Positions 48,850-57,910 are shown, counted from the stretch's first letter. The stretch: DNA of 64,000 bases from JAXGXJ01 sp040772905 (GCA_040772905.1 JAXGXJ010000014.1:3812-67811), one strand, 5' to 3'. The notes: generated by a model not told the origin, from the sequence alone. Made by a program: numbers and translations.

Positions 48850-51220
48850 ATGAGGAGTTGCTTCAAGAGGATGGCGGCGGCCCTTATACTGGTGACCTGT
48901 ATGCCCTGGTGATGCTGCTCAAGGGCGTGCTCTTGCCGCCCACCGTGGTCGGACGCTTCGAACACGTGGTGGGTGAACACTTACGGTGTGACCGAAGCTC
49001 AGGTGGCGACTGTGGCCGATGGCTTCGAGAAGATGGGACCTTCGGGCCGGCCCGAGACGTTACCCGTGGCCAGTTCGCCAAGATGGCTGTAGGCGGTCTC
49101 GGACTGACTGCCGCTGGACCCGGCGACTCCACTTTCGGGGATGTGGCGAGAGGCTCCACCTTCTACGTTCATCGAAGGCGCGTACGCTGAAGGTCTGATC
49201 GGCGGATACCAGGTCACCGGCGGACTCGCATTCCGTCCCGCCAACAACATCAGCCGGCAGCAGACGAACAGCATCCTCGCTCGCCACCTCGTGAACCTCG
49301 AACTCGATACCGCGGTATCATCCACGGCTCGGGTGGTCTCACCTATCCACCCTTGCGGCGTGGTACGCAGCGTGGGGCACCTATCTGGGCGGGTTCGGCG
49401 ACGTGGCTCGAGATCGCCGCGGACCACCGTGCGACCACGGCGTATCTCGTGTACCAGGCGTTGTCAAGGCTCGAACGGCAGACTCAGCCCTACGGCCACT
49501 CTCAACAGGGCGCAGGCCGCCGTGATGATCCTGCGGGTGGCGGACGTGGCCGACGAGATGACCACCACACCGCCCGCTCCACGGCGCTGGACATCATCCC
49601 CTCCAGCCCGGGCACAGGCCACGACGCCTGGTGACCGGCCGGACCATCCCAGGCGGCATCGTGCACATCTATGACGCTGTTGATGGGGCGACGACCCCCG
49701 TGGACCTGTTCATGGCGGAGTACCTGATAGCCTGGCTCCGCGAGCCGACGCCGCTGGTGAGTTCGCCGTGACCCTGCCGGTTCTACTCCGACGGTACCCA
49801 CCTGTTCGGTGCCAAGGTGAAGAGTTCGGGCGGCCTCGTGTCGCCTTTTTCGGCCTTCGGTGCAATACGTGCTCAGCACGACAGTGCCAGAGCTGGAACC
49901 ATCACCAAGCCCGCTGTCCCAGCGGGACGGGACGATGGCGCTCAACGCTCCCGAGATTGAGTTCACCGTCGCCGCGGCCGACACTCTCAGCGGCGTTTCC
50001 GTGTGGAATTCGATTATTCGATCGACCAGGCCACGCCTGACTGCGACCTGATCTCGACGGACTTACCCCCGGAGACCGGGGGTGTATACCGGGCTGTGTG
50101 GCCGACGGCCGGCGCGCTGGCCGGAGGATTGGACGACGGACAGTACCTGCTTCGTGCGACTGTTTACGATGGGGCTGGGAATTCCGGGGTCCTGGGCCCG
50201 GTGAAGGTCACTGTCGACACCAAAGCACCCACCGTGGTGATCTCGGCCGGCTCTCTCGAACCGATAGAGGATGACGGCCTCTACTACACCAACGAGCGCA
50301 AACCGCTCTTCGGGGCTATTGCGGCCGACAGTAGCGGGGGCGCGACGGGTACCTTGGCAAGCGGAGTGACGAAGGTAGAGTTCCTCTATGCCCCGCTCGC
50401 TCCAGAGCCTGACGCGTGGGGCGACTTCACCGTGATCTCCGAAGATCTGGGCACGTCAGGGTTCGCCGTATACCCGCCGGCCGGCATGGTGGATGGGCGC
50501 TACCTGTTCGCGGTCCGCGCCACCGACAAGGCGGGGAATCAGAGCGCTCTCATGACCGGTGACACGCCGCCCACGTATGTTCCCGGCGTGATCCGCCAAG
50601 TGGTCATCGACAACGTGGATCCCACGGGGACCATTACTGCGCCAGCCGCGGGGCCGGTGAAGGACACGCAGCCGGTCTTCACGGTGAGCGCGAGCGATGC
50701 CAGCGCGGGCGTGAAGCAGGTACTCTTCCGGTACGCGCTTGCCACCACTCCCACCGTCTACACGGCCATCTCGACCGACACCGAGGCGCCTTACGAAGCG
50801 GAGTGGGGCGCTGTGGACTTGGTTCACGGAGTCAGCTATCAACTGAGTGCCGTGGTCACAGACAAGATCGGTCGGACATATGAGGTGTCGGCGGTGACCA
50901 TCACGGCCGACCTCATCGCCCCCACGGGGACCATCACAGCTCCGACGGCCGGCACGGTCACCACTGGGCAGCCCACGTTCACCGCGACTGCCACTGATGC
51001 AGGCTCAGGCATGAAGCAGGTGGCATTCCAGTACGCGGCGGCTGCGACCCCCACCGTATGGAACACCGTGTCAGTCGACACTGCCGACCCGTGGCAGGCG
51101 GTCTGGGCCATCACATTGGCCGAGGGAGACTACAAGTTCCGCGCGGTCTTGAGCGACAATGCGGGGAACACGTTTGAGACTGCCACGGTGGACGTGACGG
51201 TGGATATTCCTCCGACGTAG
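48850..51220 (+). CDS. SLH protein with repeated Ig-like domains (frame broken in 5' half)
   Basis: The ATG at 48850 follows GGGAGGAAG and begins a signal-like sequence MRSCFKRMAAALILVTCM. SLH repeats then appear across shifts: a first ending DGTFGPARDVTRGQFAKMAVGGLGL, a second FGDVARGSTFYVHIEGAYAEGLIGGYQVTGGLAFRPANNISRQQTNSILA, and a third ending LSPTATLNRAQAAVMILRVADV. From 50003 the frame is clean and contains at least four Ig-like modules; two are near repeats (PTGTITAPAAGPVKDTQPVFTVSASDASAGVKQVLFRYA and PTGTITAPTAGTVTTGQPTFTATATDAGSGMKQVAFQYA). It ends at TAG 51220, 18 bp before the first CAP gene. Probable surface-anchored adhesin or structural protein. Confidence 0.75.
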
Positions 51221-51238
51221 ACGTGGACGCAGACTTGA

Positions 51239-52528
51239 GTGGGGCTCGCGGGACACGTGGATGAGCGCAGGACCATAAGAAGCTCGAGCAGGAGTGCGGT
51301 GGCGACAGCCACTGTACTCCTGCTCGCTGTACTCCTGCTCGCGTCGGCGTTCATCGTCCCGTCCTCCGCCCAGGCGGCCGTCAGCTACGACGCGGAAGAA
51401 CTCGCGTTCGTCCGACTCATCAACGAGTACCGGCAGAGCGTCGGCGTGGCTCCGCTGAAGGTATCCGACCTCATGTCCGATGCCTGCGACAAGCACAACT
51501 CCGACATGGGCAAGTACGGGTTGAACCCGCTCGACCCCCACACTACCTGGCTCTCCGACTGGTTCCCTGAAGGCGCCAACGCCCGGGTGCGTATGGCGAT
51601 GTGCGGCTACAGTAACCCGATCGCCTGGGGGGAGATCATCGCCGCCGGCCCCAGCTTGGCCACGACGGCCCTCAGCGCTTGGAAAGCCTCTCCCAGCCAT
51701 GATCCTCATATGATCTCGCCCACCTACAAAGTGATGGGCGTGTCGCGGGTGTACATGCCGGGTTCTGAATACACGTACTACTGGACCGTCGATTTTGGTG
51801 TGTTCGAGGACGCGACGGCGCGGTTCCTGGACGGCAGTTCGCCCAGCACCACTTCATCGACCACCACGAGTTCGTCGACCACCACCACGACTGAGCCGCC
51901 CACGACCACCACCACGACCACCACGACGGGGCCGCCGGGCACAACCACTACCACCACTGGCCCGCCCGCGCCGGTCAGCTTCGCCGACGTGAAAGTCGGC
52001 CATCCCTTCTACGAGGCCATCACCACGCTGGCGACGCTGGGCGTGGTCTCGGGGAGCAACGGTCTGTTCCACCCCGACGCGCTGGTGACCCGGGCCCAAT
52101 TCGCCAAGATCATCGTGCTGGCGCTCGACCGACACACGCTCGCCGTCGACAACGCGGACAGCCCCACCTTTCCCGACGTGCTCTACCGAGGAGATCCGTA
52201 TCCTTTCGACTTCGTGGAGGAAGCGGTGGCGCTGGGGATCATCAAGGGCCGTGACGACGGGACTTTCGGCCCTCTCGCGAACGTCACGCGGGCCCAGTTG
52301 GCCCTGATGTTGGTGCGAGCGGGTGGGGAGGAGCTGCGGCAACCACCGGTGGGCTACTCCTGCCCGTTCAACGATGTCCCCGCGTACGCACGCGAGGCCG
52401 TCACTATCGCGTACTACAACGGCCTCTTGAGCGGCAAGACGCCCACGCTCTTCAGCCCCTACAGCACAGCCACCCGAGGTCATGTGGCCAAGATGGTGTT
52501 TGGGCTGCACCAGGCGCTGCACCGCTGA
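51239..52528 (+). CDS. CAP-domain protein with Thr-rich linker and three SLH repeats (paralog 1)
   Basis: A 429-residue exported protein. Signal peptide (VATATVLLLAVLLLASAFIVPSSAQAA) then a CAP/SCP-PR1 domain (about 45-195: DAEELAFVRLINEYRQSVGVAPLKVSDLMSDACDKHNSDMGKYG). This copy is divergent: the GENIAAG motif of the other paralogs reads WGEIIAAG and the second His region is altered. A Thr/Pro linker (about 200-240) and three SLH repeats follow (FADVKVGHPFYEAITTLATLGVVSG, TRAQFAKIIVLAL, FNDVPAYAREAVTIAYYNGLLSG). Start GTG 51239, or GTG 51257; neither has a clear ribosome binding site. First of four tandem CAP genes. Confidence 0.9.
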   Translation: MGLAGHVDERRTIRSSSRSAVATATVLLLAVLLLASAFIVPSSAQAAVSYDAEELAFVRLINEYRQSVGVAPLKVSDLMSDACDKHNSDMGKYGLNPLDPHTTWLSDWFPEGANARVRMAMCGYSNPIAWGEIIAAGPSLATTALSAWKASPSHDPHMISPTYKVMGVSRVYMPGSEYTYYWTVDFGVFEDATARFLDGSSPSTTSSTTTSSSTTTTTEPPTTTTTTTTTGPPGTTTTTTGPPAPVSFADVKVGHPFYEAITTLATLGVVSGSNGLFHPDALVTRAQFAKIIVLALDRHTLAVDNADSPTFPDVLYRGDPYPFDFVEEAVALGIIKGRDDGTFGPLANVTRAQLALMLVRAGGEELRQPPVGYSCPFNDVPAYAREAVTIAYYNGLLSGKTPTLFSPYSTATRGHVAKMVFGLHQALHR

Positions 52529-52560
52529 CGCTCAGGCTTGTAGGGTCCGCTGTCGATAGT

Positions 52561-52578
52561 CGGCGGCAGAGGCCGCCG
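52561..52578 (+). terminator. GC hairpin after CAP-SLH gene 1
   Basis: Perfect 7-bp stem CGGCGGC (52561-52567) / GCCGCCG (52572-52578) with an AGAG tetraloop, 33 bp after the stop. No T tract follows, so termination is only possible. The rest of the 212-bp gap shows no feature beyond the next ribosome binding site. Confidence 0.4.
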
Positions 52579-52740
52579 TAGGCCGGACTCCAATGGGCTC
52601 GGCCTCGTCTCTCTTACGCTCTGGCGGAAGTTTCTTCTCTCTCACGCTAAAGCGCCGGCCTGTTCCTGCCGACAATCTTCTTACAGTTGCAGTCTAACGA
52701 GCCCGCACTGCATCGGGCCCGAGGTTCAGGGGAGCAGGCT

Positions 52741-54117
52741 ATGGGCGACTCCATCCTGGTGGCGAGGATGCGAACACGGAAGATGGTACGGCCGGCGGCG
52801 ATACTGTTCGTCGTCTTCGTCATAGCGCTGCTTCTGCTCGGTGGCGTGTTCGCCGCCCCGGCCCAGGCGGTGAGTTACAGCAGCAGCGAGATCGCGTTCG
52901 TCCAGATCTTGAACGACTATCGGGTGGCGAACGGACTCCAACCTCTGATGGTCTCCGACATGATCTCCGAGGCCTGCGATCGCCATGGCTCGGATATGGG
53001 CAAGTACAGATTCTTCGATCACTACACTCAAGCGTCTGACTGGTTCGCCGTGGGCGCCAGCCCCTGGGACCGCATGGCGGCCAGCGGCTACAACTTCAAC
53101 ACCTACAAGGGTGAGAACATCGCGGCCGGTTACTCAACGGCCGAGGCCGTCTTCCAGGGCTGGAAGAATTCTCCGGGTCACAACGCCAACATGCTGAACG
53201 GCAATTTCAAAGTCTTGGGCGTCTCCCTGGTCGTGGTGAGCGGGTCTCCCTACACCTCATATTGGACCACTGATTTTGGGGGCTACGTAGATTCGACATC
53301 CCACAGCGTCGGCGGGACGACAACCACTACCCTCGCGCCGACAACGACCACGCAGGCGCCTACGACCACGGCCGCGCCGACGACCACCACCACCAAGTAC
53401 GTCCCACCGACCACCACGTCGACGTCGACCACCAGCACTTCCACAACGACGACCACGGCCGCCCCGACGACCACTACCAGGGCTCCGACCACGACCAGCA
53501 CGGCCGCGCCGACGACCACCACCAAGGCGCCGGCACCCACGACGACCACCACCGCGGCGCCACGGCCCTCCTTCGCCGATGTCGACGGCACCACCCTCTA
53601 CGCGGCCAACATCACCGAGCTGGCCCAGCAGGGCGTCGTCACCGGATTCAGCGATGGCACCTTCGGTCCCGACAAGCCCGTCACCCGGCAACAGTTCGCC
53701 AAGATGATCATCCTGGCCTTGGGCTACCCCGTGCCTCCGGTGACCGCCTGTAGTTTCCCTGACGTACTGCCCCTCTCGGATTGCACCGACCCGCTCTATC
53801 CCGTCGCCTACGTGCAGGCCTGCGTGAACGCCGGCATCACCACGGGCAGGACCTTTACCAGCTTCGCCCCCTGGGACAACATCACTCGGGCGCAGCTCAT
53901 CACCATGGTGGCGCGGGCCGCGAAGCTGCCCGCTGCGCCGGTGGGGCTCACACCCTCCTTCGGAGACTTCGACACTCAGCACTACCCTTGGGCGCTGCGC
54001 GCCTATGCGGCCGGACTCCTGGATGGCTTCGTCGACATGGGGCCCGCCTTCGACTTCTGGGCTCCCGCTACGCGGGCTGAGGTGTGCTTGTTGCTCTGTC
54101 CGTTGCTTGGCCGCTGA
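52741..54117 (+). CDS. CAP-domain protein with Thr-rich linker and three SLH repeats (paralog 2)
   Basis: A 458-residue exported protein; ATG 52741 follows AGGGGAGCAGG. Signal peptide (AAILFVVFVIALLLLGGVFAAPAQA) then CAP domain (about 42-180) with the complete family motifs: DRHGSDMGKYRFFDHYTQASDWF, YKGENIAAGYSTAEAVFQGWKNSPGHNANMLNGNFKVLGVSLV and YWTTDFGGY. Two conserved His and two Glu of the CAP cavity are present. A very long Thr/Ala/Pro linker (about 190-275) is followed by three SLH repeats (FADVDGTTLYAANITELAQQGVVTGFSDGTFGPDKPVTRQQFAKMIILAL and others). Secreted bacterial CAP proteins are common; their ligand or activity is mostly unknown. Confidence 0.92.
   Translation: MGDSILVARMRTRKMVRPAAILFVVFVIALLLLGGVFAAPAQAVSYSSSEIAFVQILNDYRVANGLQPLMVSDMISEACDRHGSDMGKYRFFDHYTQASDWFAVGASPWDRMAASGYNFNTYKGENIAAGYSTAEAVFQGWKNSPGHNANMLNGNFKVLGVSLVVVSGSPYTSYWTTDFGGYVDSTSHSVGGTTTTTLAPTTTTQAPTTTAAPTTTTTKYVPPTTTSTSTTSTSTTTTTAAPTTTTRAPTTTSTAAPTTTTKAPAPTTTTTAAPRPSFADVDGTTLYAANITELAQQGVVTGFSDGTFGPDKPVTRQQFAKMIILALGYPVPPVTACSFPDVLPLSDCTDPLYPVAYVQACVNAGITTGRTFTSFAPWDNITRAQLITMVARAAKLPAAPVGLTPSFGDFDTQHYPWALRAYAAGLLDGFVDMGPAFDFWAPATRAEVCLLLCPLLGR
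53103..53202 (+). repeat. Near-identical 100-bp block shared with 54735-54834
   Basis: The DNA coding for the GENIAAG to HNANMLNG part of the CAP domain differs from the same part of paralog 3 at only about four positions, all silent third bases, whereas flanking CAP sequence is clearly more divergent. Offset between copies is 1632 bp. Confidence 0.85.
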
Positions 54118-54390
54118 GGCGTGTGCCGCGAACGTGCATCCTCCCCGGCTGGCTGACATCGGCCCGTCTTTGGTAAGATAGGTCTGCTCCAGCCAGGGAG
54201 GGAATGAGCTGAACAAGGACCTCCGCAACTGAAACGGGCAGGTCCATTTCTGCCGTATTCCCGGTGTAGCCGGGACTCTCGTACGCCCCCCTCACTTATC
54301 CCTTCAGAAAATCTGTCCATTGCTCTAGTCGAATATTCTTGCTTCAGTGCAGATATGGCTGCCGGGGCATCTGTCCGGAGAGGTAGAAGT
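54118..54390 (+). promoter_or_regulatory. Upstream region of CAP-SLH paralog 3 with hairpins
   Basis: A 273-bp gap. TAAGAT at about 54174-54179 may be a -10 box. Downstream are short inverted repeats GGACCT/AGGTCC, GGCAG/CTGCC and CCCGG/CCGGG between 54220 and 54280, which would fold in a leader of about 200 nt. I could not match this to a known riboswitch class. Confidence 0.3.
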
Positions 54391-55671
54391 GTGCCTTTGA
54401 ATGCCCGTCAGCACCTTAGACGTCCCATCCCTGTGATCATCGCGCTGGTTCTGTTGCTGGCTGTGTTCATCGCTCTCGCGAGCGGGGGTGTGGCTCTCGC
54501 GGTCAGCTACAGCAGCGAGGAGGTCGCGTTCGCAACTCTCATCAACAGCTATCGTGCCAGCAACGGGCTGGCCCCGCTGCTCATCTCGGATACTCTGTCG
54601 GAGGCAGGCGACCGACACAGTTCTGACATGGGCAAATACGCCTTCTTCGACCACTTCACCAAAGCCTCGGACTGGTTCAAAGTCGGTGCTTCGCCGGTAG
54701 ACCGTATGACGGCCACCGGATACGTTTACTCCAGCTACAAGGGTGAGAACATCGCGGCCGGTTACTCCACGGCCGAGGCCGTCTTCCAAGGTTGGAAGAA
54801 TTCTCCGGGCCACAACGCCAACATGCTGAACGGTGAGTTCAAGGTCCTGGGCATCTCGTTGGTCGTGGTGAGCGGGTCTCGTTATGGGTCGTACTGGACC
54901 ACGGATTTCGGTGGGTATGTCGATCCGTCGGCTCATAACATAGGGTCCGCCACGTCGACCACGGCCGCCCCGACCACCACGACAAGGGCGACGACCACAA
55001 CGACAGGGGTCCCGGTGACGACGACCACCGCGCCGACCACGACCACGACGACCGCTGCGGCTCCGACGGTCCCGGTTTCGACTTCCACCACGACTACCAG
55101 TCTGGGGTCTACCATCGACAGTTCCTTCGTCGACGTCGACAGCGAGACCCTCTACGCGGCCAGCATCAGGGCGATGGCAGAAGAGGAAGTGGTGACCGGC
55201 TACATGGACGGCACCTTCCGGCCCGAGCAGACGGTCACGCGGCAGCAGTTCGCCAAGATGATCATGCTCGCCCTGCACGGCGATGTGCCTGTGCCTACGA
55301 CTATCACCTTCCGCGATGTCGCCACGCGCTTGGACGGCGTGGACCCGCTCTACCCCTTGGCTTACGTTGAAGCCTGCGCGGCGGCCGGCATCACCATGGG
55401 CACGGGTCCGGGCACCTTCGACCCGACTGGAACGGTGACGCGGGCGCAGCTCATCACTATGGTGGCGCGGGCCGCGCAGCTGCCCGCTGCGCAGCTTGGC
55501 GTCACAGCTCCATTCGGAGATTTCAGCAGCCAGCACTACCCGTGGGCTTTGCGCGCCTATGCCGCCGGCCTGCTCGACGGCTTCGTGGACATGGGGCGTC
55601 ACTTTGCGTTCTGGGCACCGGCGACTCGCGCCGAAGTATGTCTGTTGCTCGCTCAGTTGCACGAGTGGTGA
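54391..55671 (+). CDS. CAP-domain protein with Thr-rich linker and three SLH repeats (paralog 3)
   Basis: A 426-residue exported protein closely related to paralog 2. GTG 54391 is chosen because GGAGAGG lies seven bases upstream; ATG 54355 in the same frame has none. Signal peptide (PIPVIIALVLLLAVFIALASGGVALA), CAP domain (about 35-175; DRHSSDMGKYAFFDHFTKASDWF, YKGENIAAGYSTAEAVFQGWKNSPGHNANMLNG, YWTTDFGGY), Thr-rich linker (about 185-240) and three SLH repeats (FVDVDSETLYAASIRAMAEEEVVTGYMDGTFRPEQTVTRQQFAKMIMLAL; the third ends FAFWAPATRAEVCLLLAQL). The C-terminal SLH pair is very like paralog 2, indicating a recent duplication. Confidence 0.92.
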   Translation: MPLNARQHLRRPIPVIIALVLLLAVFIALASGGVALAVSYSSEEVAFATLINSYRASNGLAPLLISDTLSEAGDRHSSDMGKYAFFDHFTKASDWFKVGASPVDRMTATGYVYSSYKGENIAAGYSTAEAVFQGWKNSPGHNANMLNGEFKVLGISLVVVSGSRYGSYWTTDFGGYVDPSAHNIGSATSTTAAPTTTTRATTTTTGVPVTTTTAPTTTTTTAAAPTVPVSTSTTTTSLGSTIDSSFVDVDSETLYAASIRAMAEEEVVTGYMDGTFRPEQTVTRQQFAKMIMLALHGDVPVPTTITFRDVATRLDGVDPLYPLAYVEACAAAGITMGTGPGTFDPTGTVTRAQLITMVARAAQLPAAQLGVTAPFGDFSSQHYPWALRAYAAGLLDGFVDMGRHFAFWAPATRAEVCLLLAQLHEW

Positions 55672-56288
55672 CTCGACTCCTCCGCTCCATGGAGATCCAT
55701 GGCCGGAGGCTCGTATTGCTGAGGGCTTCACTGCTGGCAGCCTTGTCGCTCGCGGCCGTTCTACTTGCGGCGCTTCTGCTCGTCACCTTCCTGCCCCCGG
55801 GGGCAGCAGCAGCCCCGGCGCGGACCGTCGAATACGCCGTCGAAGAGATGGCTTTCGTCAGACTCATCAACGACTATCGCGTTTCCAACGGGCTCCAGCC
55901 TCTGTTGGTATCCGACCGATTGTCGGAAGCCGGCGATCGCCACTGCCTCGACATGGGCACGTATGACTTCTTCAGCCACATGACCCTCACCTCTCACCAG
56001 TTCGCGTCGGGCGCCACTGTGCCGGATCGTATGGCGGCCAGCGGCTACGGCTATAACACGTACAGGGGCGAGAACATCGCCGCCGGCCACGCCACGGCGG
56101 CGGAGGTGTTCGCGGCTTGGAAGGCCTCCCCGGGCCACAACGCCAATATGCTCTCCTCCGATTTCAGCGTGCTGGGCGTGTCTTTGGTGCACGTGAGCGG
56201 CTCGCCCTACGGCTGGTACTGGACCACCGATTTCGGCGGCCGGGCCGATTCGACCTCGCGCGCCTTCGCGGATGTCCTGGTGCGCTGA
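55668..56288 (+). CDS. CAP-domain protein without SLH repeats (paralog 4)
   Basis: About 206 residues. Signal peptide (LVLLRASLLAALSLAAVLLAALLLVTFLPPGAAAA) and a complete CAP domain (EEMAFVRLINDYRVSNGLQPLLVSDRLSEAGDRHCLDMGTYDFFSHM, YRGENIAAGHATAAEVFAAWKASPGHNANMLSS, YWTTDFGGR), ending shortly after with AFADVLVR. Unlike its three upstream paralogs it has neither Thr linker nor SLH domain and should be released or held differently. GTG 55668 overlaps the upstream stop (GTGA); ATG 55638 and ATG 55689 are alternatives and none has a good ribosome binding site. The final SRAFADVL resembles the first residues of an SLH repeat, hinting at C-terminal truncation. Confidence 0.88.
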   Translation: MTRLLRSMEIHGRRLVLLRASLLAALSLAAVLLAALLLVTFLPPGAAAAPARTVEYAVEEMAFVRLINDYRVSNGLQPLLVSDRLSEAGDRHCLDMGTYDFFSHMTLTSHQFASGATVPDRMAASGYGYNTYRGENIAAGHATAAEVFAAWKASPGHNANMLSSDFSVLGVSLVHVSGSPYGWYWTTDFGGRADSTSRAFADVLVR

Positions 56289-56323
56289 GCCGCGCTGTCT
56301 GGCGTGTACGGCACCGATATCCG

Positions 56324-57334
56324 CTAGGCCAGGCCCCAAGCCACTGCGTTGCCTTCGCACACCTGCGCCTTCTCCTCGTCGGAGATGGGCAATCCCTTGA
56401 TGAAGTCGATCCCCCGGTTCATCTGCTCGAAGGGATAGTCGGTGGCCAGGAGGATCTTGTCCAAGCCCAGGGCGTCCCGGGTGCAGTAGTAGGCCGCCGG
56501 TAGGTAGTTGCCGCTCGTCGTCACCAGCATGTTGTTGAGCACGTAGTGGCTGGCCAGTTCCTTGCTGCCCTCGCCAATCTCCGCGCACGGTTGCGGATAT
56601 CCCTGGCGATACGCGGTGTCGACGCGGTCGAGCAGGAAGGGGAAAGCCTCGCCGAAGTGGCCCAGGATGATCTTGAGCTTGGGGAACGCGTCGAACACGC
56701 CTCGATGGATCATGCGCAGGAACACCCACATCACCTCGGTGCCGAAGCCGAAAGTGGGGCCGCTGAGGCAGATGCCGAAGGTGCGGATATCGGGGATCAT
56801 CGGCGCGGTGGGATGCAGATAGATGGGTACGCCCAGCTCTTCAGCCTTGGCGAGAAGGGGCCAGTACTGCTTCTCGTCGATGTACGAGTCGCCAAAGTTC
56901 GAGTGCGTGTTCCAGCCCTTGAAGCCCAACTCCTTCACGCAGCGCTCGAGCTCTTTGGTGGCGCTGTCGACATCCTTGGGGGCGAGGGTGGCCATGCCCA
57001 TGAGCCGGTCGGGATACGCGTCGATGTACTCAGCGAGGCGGTCGTTCGTGTCGGCGGCGACGCGGGTGGCCAGGGAGGGCTCAAGCGGCTCCACGCCCGG
57101 AGCGGCGAGCGACAGCAGCGCCACATCCACCCCTGCCTCGTCCATGAGCTTGATGCGTCCTTCGCCCATGTCGGCCAGCTTCGGCCCTGCCCCCGTGGCT
57201 CCGATGGGGATCCAGGCGTCCTCCCAGTAGCCGAGGCCTTTGCCCTCCACCACGCGTGGGGTGGTGGTGTTGCTGCGCAGCGTCTCCATGTAGAGTTCGG
57301 TGACGAAATGGTGTTCGGTGTCGATGGTCTTCAT
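56324..57334 (-). CDS. Amidohydrolase-2 family protein (decarboxylase/hydrolase-like)
   Basis: A 336-residue TIM-barrel enzyme of the amidohydrolase-2 (ACMSD/resorcylate decarboxylase-like) family. The N-terminal metal motif is degenerate (TIDTEHHFV), but FKGWNTHSNFGDSYIDE, VPIYLHPTAPM, KIILGHFGEAFPFLLDRVD and KILLATDYPFEQMNRGIDFI match the barrel strands carrying metal and catalytic His/Asp residues. ATG 57334 is preceded by AAAGGACA. It is a different subfamily from the broken amidohydrolase at 19.2 kb. It precedes no obvious pathway partner; the rhodanese lipoprotein lies 50 bp upstream on the same strand. Substrate unknown. Confidence 0.88.
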   Translation of the reverse strand: MKTIDTEHHFVTELYMETLRSNTTTPRVVEGKGLGYWEDAWIPIGATGAGPKLADMGEGRIKLMDEAGVDVALLSLAAPGVEPLEPSLATRVAADTNDRLAEYIDAYPDRLMGMATLAPKDVDSATKELERCVKELGFKGWNTHSNFGDSYIDEKQYWPLLAKAEELGVPIYLHPTAPMIPDIRTFGICLSGPTFGFGTEVMWVFLRMIHRGVFDAFPKLKIILGHFGEAFPFLLDRVDTAYRQGYPQPCAEIGEGSKELASHYVLNNMLVTTSGNYLPAAYYCTRDALGLDKILLATDYPFEQMNRGIDFIKGLPISDEEKAQVCEGNAVAWGLA

Positions 57335-57384
57335 GTGCGGTGTCCTTTCGGTGGCGGGGGTTTTGCCAGAAGGCGCTTCTCCGG

Positions 57385-57882
57385 CTACTGTGTGTAGTCT
57401 TCCACCGGCAATCCGGCCCGGAGCCAGGCCTGGATGCCTCCGTCGACGTTGTAGACCTCGCCGTAGCCGAGGGCGATGAGGATCTCGGCCCCGGTGCGGC
57501 TGCGGTTGCCGCTGTTGCAGATGACGTAGACCGGGCGGTTTTTCGCCAGTTCAGTAAGTGCGCGCTGTTCCAGCTGCCCCAGAGGGATGAGCACCGACCC
57601 GACCGGTACGCCGGTGGTGGCCCACTCGCCCGGTTCGCGCACGTCGACTATCTGGGCGTGCGGGTCGGCTTCCAACCGCTCGTGAGTCTGTTGGACGTCG
57701 ACTGTCACGTAGCTGGGTGGCTGCGTCGCGGTCGTTGTGGGCGCGAGTGTGGTCTGCGGCGCATCTGTGGTCCCTGTCGCCGCCGGTGGTGCGGTGGTCT
57801 GCGTGCTTTCCCCTCCGCATGCTGCCAGGGCAGTGAGCGACATGGTGGCCACGAGGATGAGCGCCAGCAGGTATCTGCACAT
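57385..57882 (-). CDS. Rhodanese-domain lipoprotein
   Basis: A 165-residue exported lipoprotein: signal MCRYLLALILVATMSLTALAAC with lipobox LAAC, a Thr/Pro-rich spacer, then one rhodanese domain (about 60-160; QIVDVREPGEWATTGVPVGSVLIPLGQL and the active-site loop VICNSGNRSRTGAE with catalytic Cys). Such domains transfer sulfane sulfur, here outside the cell. The ATG at 57882 has no ribosome binding site but is preceded by TACACT exactly seven bases upstream, suggesting a leaderless transcript; a GTG two codons earlier is the alternative. Confidence 0.88.
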   Translation of the reverse strand: MCRYLLALILVATMSLTALAACGGESTQTTAPPAATGTTDAPQTTLAPTTTATQPPSYVTVDVQQTHERLEADPHAQIVDVREPGEWATTGVPVGSVLIPLGQLEQRALTELAKNRPVYVICNSGNRSRTGAEILIALGYGEVYNVDGGIQAWLRAGLPVEDYTQ

Positions 57883-57895
57883 GGACACAAGTGTA
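57883..57895 (-). promoter_or_regulatory. Leaderless-type promoter of the rhodanese lipoprotein gene
   Basis: On the minus strand TACACT (57895-57890) is followed by seven bases and the ATG at 57882. The -35 region has no consensus but is occupied by the three direct repeats at 57911-57941. Confidence 0.55.
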
Positions 57896-57910
57896 CCAGT
57901 GCTAAGAGTC

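Noticed and set aside
54180..54390. Riboswitch in front of CAP-SLH paralog 3
   Set aside because: Several short stems exist, but no conserved core of a known class could be matched; kept only as a low-confidence leader.
51850..55110. Microsatellite-like ACC/ACG repeats
   Set aside because: They encode the Thr-rich linkers of CAP-SLH proteins and stay in frame with synonymous variation, so they are protein linkers rather than a DNA element.
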